DNA of 64,000 bases from Deltaproteobacteria bacterium (GTDB taxonomy: Bacteria; Desulfobacterota; Desulfuromonadia; Geobacterales; Geobacteraceae). Each line of letters begins with the position of its first letter. Position 1 is the stretch's first letter. Both the position numbers and the translations under genes were made by a program. A model generated the notes under the pieces. It saw nothing but the letters and a program-made list of their open reading frames with translations. It made no database searches and was not told where the DNA came from. Below are positions 44,101-52,869 of this stretch, piece by piece. The stretch is taken from positions 1 through 64,000 of the forward strand of contig SBEG01000023.1 in the NCBI GenBank assembly GCA_009668975.1, written 5' to 3'.

Positions 44101-45493
44101 GCTCCATCCCATGTTTCTTCATCAGATCATAAAGCGTCGGCCTGCTCACCCCCAGCACCTGGGAGGCTTTGGCGATATTGCCGTCTTGTTCGTGCAGGAC
44201 GTTTGTTATCAGGTCCCGTTCAACCCTGTCTCGCGCTTCCTTCAGAGTAATATTTGCCGGTACCGTCATGGCCGTCATGGCCGTTGCTGCTGCTTCCGAA
44301 GCGGTTGCTGCGGTTTTGCTTTCAAAACCCAGGTCGGACGGTTCGAGGAACGCTGAATCTCCCATGATTACCGCCCGTTGCACCCTGTTTTCCAGTTCCC
44401 GCACATTACCCGGCCAGTCGAAAGCCAGAAGTTGTTCGATGGTCGCCGGGGCAAATCCTTTGATCTTCTTGTTGTGCCCTTCGCTGAATCTGCGCAGAAA
44501 CAGGTTTGCCAAGAGCAGAATATCATTTCCCCGCTCGCGCAGAGGCGGAAGGTGGATGGTGATAACAGCCGTCCGGTAGAAGAGATCCTCGCGAAAACTT
44601 CCTTCTTGTATCGCTTTTGCGATATCCACATTGGTGGCGGAGACCACCCGGGCGTCCACGGGAATATCCTCTCTGCCGCCGACCCGCTGGATCACCTTTT
44701 CCTGGAGAAAGCGGAGCAGCTTTACCTGCAGACCCAAGGGGAGTTCGCCAATTTCGTCAAGAAAAAGGGTTCCGTGATGGGCGTACTCGACTTTTCCCAA
44801 GCTGCGGACGTGGGCGCCGGTAAAGGCACCTTTTTCATGGCCGAACAGCTCCGGTTCCAGGAGGTTCTCCGGGATTGCGCCGCAGTTGATGGGGATGAAA
44901 GGCTTTTCTTTGCGCAGGCTCAGCGTATGGATCGCCTTGGCAACAAGCTCCTTGCCGGTGCCGCTTTCGCCGGTGACGAAGACCGGGACGTCGGTGGAGG
45001 CCACTTTTTTGATGGTGGCGAAGACCTGCTCCATCTGCGGGCACTGGCCGATGATGCCGCCGAATTGGCTGGTTTTATTTTCCACGGCGATCTGCAGCCG
45101 GCGATTTTCCACTTCGATGGCCTGGATGTGGAAAGCCCTGCTGATTACAACCTTCAACTCGGCGATCTCGATCGGTTTGCGGTAGAAGTCGTAGGCACCG
45201 GTCCGGACCGCCCGCAAGGCGCTTTCCCTTTCGTCATTGCCGGTGACCACGATGACTTTGGTCGTCGGTTCGAGGCGAAGAATCTCCTCAAGGGTGAGAA
45301 ACCCCTCACTCGTGCCGTCGGCGTCGGGCGGCAGTCCCAGGTCCAGAGTAACGACACGGGGGCGATGTTTACGGACAAAAGCCACCGCCTCCTCCCTGTT
45401 GGCAGCCAGGGAAACATCGTAGTCCTTGGCAAGACCCCATTTCATCTGTTTGCGGATATCTTCACTGTCATCTACGATCAGCAGTTTTTCCAT
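44096..45493 (-). CDS. prsR: PEP-CTERM system response regulator PrsR (sigma-54 activator)
   Basis: A 465-residue NtrC-type regulator: receiver domain with phosphoacceptor Asp51 (VVTLDLGLPP), AAA+ domain with Walker A GESGTGKELVAKA, the sigma-54 contact loop GAFTGA, Walker B GTLFLDEIGELP, and a C-terminal Fis-type helix-turn-helix (GNIAKASQVLGVSRPTLYDLMKKHG). Partner of the kinase PrsK encoded next to it. Known of the family: it activates PEP-CTERM genes through a conserved box. Here six such boxes and sigma-54 promoters are visible, in agreement. Confidence 0.95.
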   Translation of the reverse strand: MEKLLIVDDSEDIRKQMKWGLAKDYDVSLAANREEAVAFVRKHRPRVVTLDLGLPPDADGTSEGFLTLEEILRLEPTTKVIVVTGNDERESALRAVRTGAYDFYRKPIEIAELKVVISRAFHIQAIEVENRRLQIAVENKTSQFGGIIGQCPQMEQVFATIKKVASTDVPVFVTGESGTGKELVAKAIHTLSLRKEKPFIPINCGAIPENLLEPELFGHEKGAFTGAHVRSLGKVEYAHHGTLFLDEIGELPLGLQVKLLRFLQEKVIQRVGGREDIPVDARVVSATNVDIAKAIQEGSFREDLFYRTAVITIHLPPLRERGNDILLLANLFLRRFSEGHNKKIKGFAPATIEQLLAFDWPGNVRELENRVQRAVIMGDSAFLEPSDLGFESKTAATASEAAATAMTAMTVPANITLKEARDRVERDLITNVLHEQDGNIAKASQVLGVSRPTLYDLMKKHGMEQ

Positions 45494-45507
45494 ATTGACT
45501 CCGTTGA

Positions 45508-45724
45508 AGCAGTTGAACAGTTAAAACAGTTAAGCAGTTGAACAGTTAAAACAGTTAATCAGTTAAGCAGTTAAACAGTTTACAGAATAAAATTGACCAG
45601 GGATTCAACTCTACTACTTTTTCAAAGTTTTGCTGTTCCACTATTTCACCGTTTAACTGCCCTACTGTTCAACTGTTCCACTGCCCCACTGTTCAACTGC
45701 CCCACTGCATCACTGTTCAACTGC
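45508..45724. repeat. Octamer array, inverted, between prsK and prsR
   Basis: Forward units AGTTGAAC, AGTTAAAAC (9-base variant), AGTTAAGC (45508-45580); reverse units ACTATTTC, ACTGCCCT, ACTGTTCC, ACTGCCCC (45630-45724). The reverse arm runs into the last codons of prsK. Confidence 0.9.
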
Positions 45725-47761
45725 CTTCACCCGTACAGTAAAGACCGACCCCTTGCCGGCTTCGCTCTGCACTTCAATCCTACCGCCGTGGGCCTCGACG
45801 ATCTGACGGCACTGGTAGAGACCGATACCGAGGCCTTTTTCCTTGGTGGTGCTGAACGGTTTGAAGAGACGCGTGCGGAGAAATTCCTCCGACATGCCGC
45901 AGCCTTGGTCAATGACCCGAATCCAGGGAGTGCTGTCGCAACCAACCTCCACGGAGACGCCTTTCTTCGCGACAGAGGACTCTAAGGCGTTCAGGAGCAA
46001 ATTCAGCAGGACTTTTTCGATTTCTTCGCGATCAACGTCGGCCACGACCGGAGTTCCCGCTACCGTTACCAGGCCGTTTCCCACCTGATTCATCACCCTT
46101 TCGGAAAGTTCCCGCAGATCGGTGGGCTCCCGGCGCAGCGAGTGCTTTTCGCCGATTTTTTTCAAACGCGCTATCAGCGCCTTCATTCTGGTCACGGTAC
46201 TTTCCAGGGACTGGAGCATATCTTCCTGGAATTCCGGATTGTCCATGTGTTCCCGGGCGTTGTCAACCATGAGGGCCAGGGCTGACGCCAGGTTCTTCAA
46301 GTCGTGCAGGACAAATGCGGAAACTTTGCCCACGGCCTCCATTTCCCTGGCCAGTGACAATTCGTCGGAAAGCCGCAGGTTGAGGAGCGCTGACGATGCC
46401 TGACGCGCGAGAGTTTTCATCAGGTCAAAATCTTCGTAATGGTACGATTCGCCAATGCTGAGCGGACGGCCGAGAAGGATGAATCCTTCCAAATGCTCAC
46501 CGCGCAACAGCGGAACGGCGAACAGAATTGCCTGACCGGAGAGAAATTCTGCCTCTTCTCCCGTGGCATCCGGTAATTCTTCCGGGATTCGCACCACCCA
46601 GTCACGCCCGCCGAATTGCTGCGGCAGCAGGTGCTCGCTCAGGAACAAAAAGGGCGATTGCTCCATTTCCAGCACGGCGGCAGCGTAGTATTTACCCGGG
46701 ACCCTTTCTGTCAGAAAGAGCGCACCGCAGCCCATGCCGAAGGTTTCGCAGAAACCGAGCACCAGGGCGGAAAGCAGGTCGTCACTGCTCCGGGCTGAGG
46801 CAATCCGGTCGGTGAACTGGAGCCACTGGGTCCGGTAATCGTATTTCTGCCGGTAGAAGTTTTTGTGGAGGAAGACCCGGATCTTTCTTTTAACCGACTC
46901 GGAGAGCAGCACTGCCAGAAGTCCTACCCCGGCAATGAAACCGATCCCCATGAGGAGGGTGCGCTGGAATGAGTCGCCGAAATAGCGCATTCCCTCTCCC
47001 AACAGACCGAGACCGACCAGGTAGAGGCCCACGGCAAAAAGCACCACCGAGCGATAGGCAATCTGCTGGGAGACATAGGCTTTCGTCTCAAGGGTTCTCC
47101 AGATGCGGGAGTAGGCGATCATCACCGCTGCCGTGATCAGGGCCAAGGAGCGAAGGGCGATAAGATTCATGTTGATGCTGCGGAAGAGAAGCCCCTGGCT
47201 GTAGTAGAAGATCAGCACGGCCAGCAGAGCCCCGGCGCCGATGATCTCGAATTTCCTTTGCCAGCGGACCTCTCGCGACATGTTTCTCAGAACCGATTCC
47301 AAATTGATCAAAGCGATGACCAGCAGGATAAGCAGCACAATGTAGAATGCGAAAGAGATGTTTCCCAGGAAAAGCATCCGCTCCCGTTCAAAGTCGGGAG
47401 AATAAAAGTATTGTGAGGCCGGAAAGGAAATGGCTGCCACCGGCAGAAGTGCGGCGATGACAAGATAGCCCTTTTGATGTAACGGGAGCTTGCGGAGCCC
47501 CTCTCTGCGGGCATAGATGCTGCTGAAGAGGAGCCAGCAGAAGATGAGAAGTCCCTCTGCTCCCAGGGAAAATTTCTTCCAGAACAAAAGGTCTGCCGGC
47601 TTCATGATTGCCAGGAGGTCGAACAGTTCCAGGGCGCCGCTGGCGGCCAGTGCCGCGGTCAGGGCGATAAACGGGAGCCGTTCGTCTCTTTTCAGGTACA
47701 GAGCGACGAAGCAGGCACAGGTGCAGAAGATGGCGATTGATGTGAGGATGGTTTGGAGCAT
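45710..47761 (-). CDS. prsK: XrtA/PEP-CTERM system histidine kinase PrsK
   Basis: A 683-residue membrane histidine kinase with eight or more N-terminal helices (to about residue 300), a GAF domain (about 330-460), a phosphoacceptor region with His486 in VLHDLKNLASAL, and an HATPase domain with NALESS (N box), DQGCGM (G1) and GLGIGLYQC (G2). The helix-rich N-terminus suggests it senses an envelope or membrane signal. It would phosphorylate PrsR at Asp51. Overlap of the octamer array with the 3' end leaves the frame intact. Confidence 0.95.
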   Translation of the reverse strand: MLQTILTSIAIFCTCACFVALYLKRDERLPFIALTAALAASGALELFDLLAIMKPADLLFWKKFSLGAEGLLIFCWLLFSSIYARREGLRKLPLHQKGYLVIAALLPVAAISFPASQYFYSPDFERERMLFLGNISFAFYIVLLILLVIALINLESVLRNMSREVRWQRKFEIIGAGALLAVLIFYYSQGLLFRSINMNLIALRSLALITAAVMIAYSRIWRTLETKAYVSQQIAYRSVVLFAVGLYLVGLGLLGEGMRYFGDSFQRTLLMGIGFIAGVGLLAVLLSESVKRKIRVFLHKNFYRQKYDYRTQWLQFTDRIASARSSDDLLSALVLGFCETFGMGCGALFLTERVPGKYYAAAVLEMEQSPFLFLSEHLLPQQFGGRDWVVRIPEELPDATGEEAEFLSGQAILFAVPLLRGEHLEGFILLGRPLSIGESYHYEDFDLMKTLARQASSALLNLRLSDELSLAREMEAVGKVSAFVLHDLKNLASALALMVDNAREHMDNPEFQEDMLQSLESTVTRMKALIARLKKIGEKHSLRREPTDLRELSERVMNQVGNGLVTVAGTPVVADVDREEIEKVLLNLLLNALESSVAKKGVSVEVGCDSTPWIRVIDQGCGMSEEFLRTRLFKPFSTTKEKGLGIGLYQCRQIVEAHGGRIEVQSEAGKGSVFTVRVKAVEQ

Positions 47762-47767
47762 AGTTTT

Positions 47768-47908
47768 TGGTTGAACAGTTAATCAGTTAATCAGTTGAAC
47801 AGTTAATCAGTTGAACAGTTAAAACAGTTAAAATAGTTAAAACAGTTTTCAAACCATCAACCCATTAACCCATTAATTCATTCACCCATTAACCCTTGAA
47901 CCCATCAG
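47768..47908. repeat. Octamer array upstream of prsK with an ACCCATTA variant
   Basis: AGTTAATC, AGTTGAAC, AGTTAAAAC units to 47847, then ACCCATCA, ACCCATTA, ACCCATTA, ATTCATTC units (47852-47905). Two families with the same period side by side. Confidence 0.85.
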
Positions 47909-47980
47909 TGTAACAGGGAACAGGATATTGCGGACGGTTGTGCCCTGGAGCCGCGATTGGCTTTTTTCGGCATTTGTGCC

Positions 47981-48613
47981 TTACGTGGGTAAAAATTCCC
48001 GGATTATTGGCTGAAAATCTTTGATGAACTTTTGGCCCAGGGCTTCGGCTTTTTTCTGATCATCTTCGAAGGGGACCGTGATGCGGACAAAGGTCGAGTC
48101 TCTCCGGCGACTGGTTACGGAATTCATTATTTCAGCCAGTTTGAGGCGATATTCATCGTTGAGGGATTTGTCGCGGACCTGGAACCAGTAGAGGAACATC
48201 TCCTGACTTTCCCCTTTCTGGTAGATCGCCCGTACCATGTTGACCGGACCTTTCCCGGTTTCCACGACGGTCTTGACCGTTGAAACCTCGTACCAGCCGC
48301 TTCCCGGCAGGCAGTGCTTCGGCGAATGGATACCGCCGCTATCCTTGTCGCCGCTGTGATAGCCGAGGTACAGGTTTACCAGACGCCCGTCAGGCGCTAC
48401 GTACTGGCGGGAGAGATAATCGGTCGGCTTAAGTACCTTCAGCACATTATCGCTGAATTCCTGTTGGGAGATCATCCGCCAGTCCGCTACCTGTACGGGA
48501 AACTCGGAAAATGGTTTGTTCATGGGCACTGCCAGGTCGGAATGGGTGAAGAGGTACAGGGCGGTAATGCCGAGCAGGGCGTAAACAACTATAAAGCGTG
48601 ACGTTTTGATCAT
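47981..48613 (-). CDS. epsI: Exosortase-associated EpsI protein
   Basis: A 210-residue exported protein with one N-terminal helix (SRFIVVYALLGITALYLF) and the EpsI domain: MISQQEFSDNVLKVLKPTDYLSRQY, LYLGYHSGDKDSGGIHSPKHCLPGSGWY and FLYWFQVRDKSLNDEYRLKL. In some genomes EpsI is fused to the exosortase; here it is separate, and its ATGA start overlaps the xrtA stop. A longer frame to 48916 lies inside xrtA and is rejected. EpsI proteins are needed for exopolysaccharide production; biochemical role not established. Confidence 0.92.
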   Translation of the reverse strand: MIKTSRFIVVYALLGITALYLFTHSDLAVPMNKPFSEFPVQVADWRMISQQEFSDNVLKVLKPTDYLSRQYVAPDGRLVNLYLGYHSGDKDSGGIHSPKHCLPGSGWYEVSTVKTVVETGKGPVNMVRAIYQKGESQEMFLYWFQVRDKSLNDEYRLKLAEIMNSVTSRRRDSTFVRITVPFEDDQKKAEALGQKFIKDFQPIIREFLPT

Positions 48614-49467
48614 TGTGTTGTGTCTCCGGCCTTCTTTTCGCCCCTTGCCAGCAAAGTTCCCAGCGCCACCAGCAGCAGCATGGCGAGGGCAAATACCGCC
48701 ATTCCGGCGAATTCGTGAAAAAAACCTTCCGCGGCCTTGGCGCCCCACCACTGTGCCAGTATTCCGGTGACTATTACCCGGAGGGCGTTGGTGAAGATTG
48801 CGATGGGGATGGTGGCCAAGACAAGAATCCAGCGTTTCAGGTTTGATCTTTGGGAAATGATTGCGTAGGCCACGCCTAGGGCCAGGAGTGACATGAGTGA
48901 GCGGGTGCCGCTGCACGCATCGGCCACCTCAAAGGTAACTTCCGGGAACATGAGGATGTTCCCCTCGCGCCAGACGACAATGCCGGCCGCTTTGAGAACC
49001 CAGACGGAAACCTTGGTAATGAAGAGCTTCAGGGGAAATGCCGCCGCATCATAGACGATATACGGAATCGGCACCATAAAGAGCAGGTAGGCCAGGGGCA
49101 GGAGCGCACGACGGAAAACACCCTTGCCGAGCAGGTAGAGCGTCATTCCCGCCAGCAGAACGACCAGGGAAGAACGCATGGTGAAGTACTCGGTGCACAA
49201 CCAGCCAACGGTCAGCTGGATCAGGCCAAAAATGATGATCAGCAGGCCCGGTCCCCATGGCTCGACAAGGGCCTTTTTCAGACTGTCCCACCGGGTGTAA
49301 AGAAACCAGCCGGAGATGAGAGGGATGATGAACCCGTGGGAATAATTGTCGTCGTTATACCACTGTTGGACCATTTCCGGAATGATGGTGTAGTAGAGCC
49401 CCGCAAGCAGGGACAGAGCGAGGAGCAATTGCAGCCGGTAGGTCTTCAGCGCTTCGACGAGGGGCAT
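48610..49467 (-). CDS. xrtA: Exosortase A (XrtA/EpsH)
   Basis: A 285-residue integral membrane transpeptidase with eight predicted helices. The catalytic triad of the family is present: Cys185 in DACSGTRSL, Arg230 in NALRVIVTG and His251 in FFHEFAGM. It should cleave the PEP-CTERM signals of the five substrates at 35.7-41.1 kb and attach or release them at the outer surface. It is coupled to epsI. An ATG at 49467 follows AGGAG by 5 bases. Confidence 0.95.
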   Translation of the reverse strand: MPLVEALKTYRLQLLLALSLLAGLYYTIIPEMVQQWYNDDNYSHGFIIPLISGWFLYTRWDSLKKALVEPWGPGLLIIIFGLIQLTVGWLCTEYFTMRSSLVVLLAGMTLYLLGKGVFRRALLPLAYLLFMVPIPYIVYDAAAFPLKLFITKVSVWVLKAAGIVVWREGNILMFPEVTFEVADACSGTRSLMSLLALGVAYAIISQRSNLKRWILVLATIPIAIFTNALRVIVTGILAQWWGAKAAEGFFHEFAGMAVFALAMLLLVALGTLLARGEKKAGDTTQ

Positions 49468-49831
49468 GGGTTCTCCTTTTATGCAGGTTTAACCGCAACC
49501 TTCAAGCCCGGCATCATACAGGAAATATAGGTTTCATTCAATGAGCAAATACAAAACTTGCTTTCAAAATAGATGCATTTGCAAAAAGTCATTCCCCCGC
49601 CCTTGACGGGCCTGCGCGCTGAAGTGCTACGGCACGCAAGCGGGAGGACCCAAAAGGCCTGAAGGAACTGTTTGGAGAATTTGCGGGGCCATCAAATTGG
49701 AATAGTGAATGAATCGGCAGGAGCTGGTCTGAAGTGGGAAAATACAGTGAAAATCGGCCGGGGAAGGACAGGCAAACTGAAAGCTGATCGAGCCTTCTCC
49801 GGGGAAAACCGGTCACTTACGGGATGTGCCT
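49468..49831. other. Leader region upstream of xrtA, no gene seen
   Basis: A 364-base stretch. It holds a GC-rich segment with imperfect inverted pieces around 49590-49660 and a low-GC segment at 49520-49585. No octamer array, no -24/-12 element and no riboswitch class I recognise. It may hold the xrtA promoter and a structured leader. Confidence 0.5.
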
Positions 49832-51814
49832 TCAGGAATCCAAAATATCCCGAATCCTCCGCAGCATTTCCATCGGGGTTGCCGGCTTATGCATGAAGTT
49901 GAAATCGTCAATGGAAATGCCTTTTTCCAGGACGATATCCGCGGTATAGCCGCTCATGAAGAGAACTTTTACCTCGGGGCGGATCTTGGCGATTTCCAGG
50001 TAGGCCTGTTTGCCGTTCATCTTGGGCATTACCACGTCCATGATGATCAGGTCGATCTGTTGCTGGTGCCTGTTGAATTGCTCGATGGCATCTTCGCCGT
50101 TTACCGCTTCGATGATGCCGTAGCCGAATGTTTCCAGGACCGTGCGGTGGAGGTTCAATACTTCCGGGTTGTCTTCCACCACGAGCAGCGTTTCCGTCCC
50201 GGCTACGGGTAGGGAAGGGAGGTCAGCGTTTTCCGGGGGCAGATTGTCTTTTGGCGTCATCGGCAGATAGACCAGGAACGAGGTGCCTTTGCCCGGTTCG
50301 CTGTTCACAAGGATATGGCCATTATGCTGCTTGACAATGCCATAGACCATGGACAGTCCTAGCCCGGTCCCTTTTCCCACTTCTTTGGTCGTAAAAAACG
50401 GCTCGAAGATCTTTTCCCGTGTTTCCGCTTCTATCCCGCTGCCCGAATCGGTAACGGTGAGCAGGGCATAGCGTGTTGCCGGGAGGGCAGCGCTGGCGGC
50501 AAGAAACTCTTCGGGCGGGTCTGCCTCCCCCGTGGTGATGGTCAACAGCCCGCCATCCGGCATGGCATCGCGCGCGTTTGTGGCCAGGTTGAGCAGAACC
50601 TGGTCGAGTTGGCCCGAGTCCGCAAGGACATTGAGGTCCTGGCCGGAAAGCGACAGGCGAAGTTCGATATCTTCGGTCAGCAGGCGGTTCAGCATTTTTT
50701 CAATCCGGTGCACAAGGGTGTTCAGGCTCACCGGGTGCGGGTTGAGAATCTGCTTCCGGCTGAAGGTGAGGAGCCCCTGGGTCAGGCTCGTTGCCCGGTC
50801 GGCGGCGGATAGGATCTGGTCAAGGTGCCGCCGGGCAGGATCAGTCTTTTCCATGCCCATTTCGAGGAGTGTCCCGAACCCGATGATGGCGCAGAGGATA
50901 TTGTTGAAATCGTGAGCAACCCCACCGGCGAGCTGGCCGATAGCTTCCATCTTTTGGGCCTGGCGCAGCATGGCTTCAAGATGCTCTTTTTCCTTGTCAC
51001 GGACCCGGAGAGATTCCGCCATGGTATTGAAGGCAGCGGAAAGCTCCCCGATCTCGTCGTTTGTTTCCACCGGGATGCTTTCGACCTCCTTGCCCTTACC
51101 GAGAGCATTGACTCGTTCTTTCAGGGAATTCAAGGGTCTGGATATGCCATGGGCGATCCGGTAGGCAAACCAGAGCGCCACGGCAAGAAAGGCCAGGCAG
51201 AGACTGATACTTTTCCAGATGAGACCCCGGTAGGTAGTATCCAGGCGGCTTGTGTCAAGGGTCACTACGGCATAGCCGATGATGCGATCGTCTTTCGGCT
51301 CCGGATTGTCGGTATAGATCAGCTCTTCTTCGGGAGAGAAGAGCGGGGCCGACTGAATGGGTACCCAGAATTCGCTGATTCCGGTTTTGCTGATAGTAAG
51401 CGGCTTCTGCGGCCGGGGGGAGGGGAGGGTGCTTTCCGGCAGGATTTCCGTGGTTCCGTCCCCCTTTTTGGCACCCTGGAAGGCGTTCAGGCCACTGATC
51501 AAGGTGCCTTCAAGGTTGAAGACCCGAGCCTGGAGAACATCTTTTTGGTCCATGAGCGCGCGCAGTGGTTCGGCCAGCAGTTCCGGGCTTTCGGCAAACA
51601 CGCCGATCCTGCCGGTGTCGGCCAGTTGCTGCGCGAGAAGCGTCCCCTTGCCGAGAAGAATCTCCGTCATACCCCTTCGTTCCCGATGGATGAAATAGCC
51701 GGTAAACACCAGGGATAGGATGAGAATGGAAAATGCCTGGGCAAGGAATATCTTTCTCGCGAATGATCCCATGGTTTTCGTTCTCAAGGTTGTAATCAAT
51801 CCGGTAGTATTCAT
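49832..51814 (-). CDS. Hybrid sensor histidine kinase (dCache-like, HAMP, HisKA, HATPase, REC)
   Basis: A 660-residue membrane kinase. Two membrane helices (about 20-42 and 212-232) bracket a periplasmic sensor of about 170 residues. Then come a HAMP linker, the phosphoacceptor block [11 protein letters not shown], HATPase motifs ([28 protein letters not shown]) and a C-terminal receiver with [13 protein letters not shown]. As receiver and kinase are joined and no output domain follows, a phosphotransfer partner must exist elsewhere. It lies 42 bases after the substrate-binding protein gene, presumably one operon; ligand-bound protein could be its periplasmic input. Confidence 0.9.
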   Translation of the reverse strand: MNTTGLITTLRTKTMGSFARKIFLAQAFSILILSLVFTGYFIHRERRGMTEILLGKGTLLAQQLADTGRIGVFAESPELLAEPLRALMDQKDVLQARVFNLEGTLISGLNAFQGAKKGDGTTEILPESTLPSPRPQKPLTISKTGISEFWVPIQSAPLFSPEEELIYTDNPEPKDDRIIGYAVVTLDTSRLDTTYRGLIWKSISLCLAFLAVALWFAYRIAHGISRPLNSLKERVNALGKGKEVESIPVETNDEIGELSAAFNTMAESLRVRDKEKEHLEAMLRQAQKMEAIGQLAGGVAHDFNNILCAIIGFGTLLEMGMEKTDPARRHLDQILSAADRATSLTQGLLTFSRKQILNPHPVSLNTLVHRIEKMLNRLLTEDIELRLSLSGQDLNVLADSGQLDQVLLNLATNARDAMPDGGLLTITTGEADPPEEFLAASAALPATRYALLTVTDSGSGIEAETREKIFEPFFTTKEVGKGTGLGLSMVYGIVKQHNGHILVNSEPGKGTSFLVYLPMTPKDNLPPENADLPSLPVAGTETLLVVEDNPEVLNLHRTVLETFGYGIIEAVNGEDAIEQFNRHQQQIDLIIMDVVMPKMNGKQAYLEIAKIRPEVKVLFMSGYTADIVLEKGISIDDFNFMHKPATPMEMLRRIRDILDS

Positions 51815-51856
51815 GTACGCTCTTTGTTCAGATTACGGGACATTATTCACATCCGC

Positions 51857-52720
51857 TCAGTTCAGGGGAATCTCGAACTTCGCGGCTACAGCATGGTTGA
51901 AGCTAAGGGTCGCCTGTTCGGCAAAAGCTCTCGGAATGTTTTTGATTGCCGTTCCGGAGCGGATTTTTTTGGCCATTTCAGCGGCCTGTTTTCCCAGCTC
52001 GAAGGTATTCAGTTCCAGGGATATGGCCGCCCCGATGCGCAGATATTTGTCGGAAAAGGTAAACACCGGGGTCTTGGTGCGGATTGAATAGAGAATTGTT
52101 GCTTCCACAACCTCAGGGGAGGTGACGGTGCTGTCGGGCAGCATCCAGAAGGCGTCAAGATCACGAGGCAGGCTTTCCAGCGCCCGGGGAACATCCTGCG
52201 GCCGGTCGGCTTTGGCGCCAACCAGCTGTACCCCGATCTTTTGTCCGGCGAAACGGGCTTTTTCCAGAAATGAACTCATTTTGGCCGGATTGTAGACGGT
52301 TCCTATTTTTTTCAGTCCGGGGAGATTTTTGCGAAGAGTGGCGAGCTGCTTTTCGGGCGAGACGCTCATGCTGATGCCGGTAATGTTGTCCTCGTTGCCC
52401 GCGAGGGGTTCGGGATTCAGAACCATGCAGTAAATAATCGGGATACTGCCGATTTTGCTGACCTTTGCCAGGGCATCTGCGCCGATGGCCAGGATCAGGT
52501 CGGGGTTGCGGCGACGGATCTCCCGCACGGGATCCTCTTCGGACAATTCCTCCAGAATCAGGACGGAGGTCTTGCCGGAGTCAACCGAATCGAAGCCCCG
52601 CACCACGTCCGCATAAGGTTTCGCCCGATATTTCTGGACAACCAGCACATCCCAGGCGCTTGCGGGCGAGGCAAGCAGCACGAGAGTCAGGAACGGTATT
52701 ATGAGAACAATATAATTCAT
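51857..52720 (-). CDS. ABC-type substrate-binding protein (ABC_sub_bind family)
   Basis: A 287-residue periplasmic protein of the tryptophan/tyrosine-type ABC_sub_bind (DUF534) family. Signal peptide MNYIVLIIPFLTLVLLASPASA; then WDVLVVQKYRAKPYADVVRG, LILAIGADALAKV, IPIIYCMVLNPEPLA and KTPVFTFSDKYLRIGAAIS. A longer frame starting at 52807 is unlikely. No permease or ATPase genes are nearby, so it probably serves the adjacent kinase as a sensor subunit rather than transport. Divergent from the TonB receptor. Confidence 0.87.
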   Translation of the reverse strand: MNYIVLIIPFLTLVLLASPASAWDVLVVQKYRAKPYADVVRGFDSVDSGKTSVLILEELSEEDPVREIRRRNPDLILAIGADALAKVSKIGSIPIIYCMVLNPEPLAGNEDNITGISMSVSPEKQLATLRKNLPGLKKIGTVYNPAKMSSFLEKARFAGQKIGVQLVGAKADRPQDVPRALESLPRDLDAFWMLPDSTVTSPEVVEATILYSIRTKTPVFTFSDKYLRIGAAISLELNTFELGKQAAEMAKKIRSGTAIKNIPRAFAEQATLSFNHAVAAKFEIPLN

Positions 52721-52869
52721 TGTATGTTCAGTGTGTAAAAAGCGTTTAAATACTGTGAGATGAAAGCTAAATAGACCTTGTTGTCTGACTTTCCTTCTGT
52801 TATACAATAAGAAAAATCAAGATAGCAGTCATATTCTTAACAGCGGCTCAGTAAGGTTTTTTGCAGATT

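Noticed and set aside
44378..45541. 387-codon frame on the plus strand
   Set aside because: Fully antisense to prsR, whose domains are unmistakable; product has no recognisable features.
4482..47908. Octamer arrays as CRISPR
   Set aside because: Period of 8 with no 25-40 base repeat/spacer alternation and no cas genes.
48614..48916. Upstream extension of EpsI
   Set aside because: Lies inside xrtA; the ATGA overlap start at 48613 begins with the expected membrane helix.
50825..51718. 297-codon plus-strand frame
   Set aside because: Antisense shadow of the hybrid histidine kinase.
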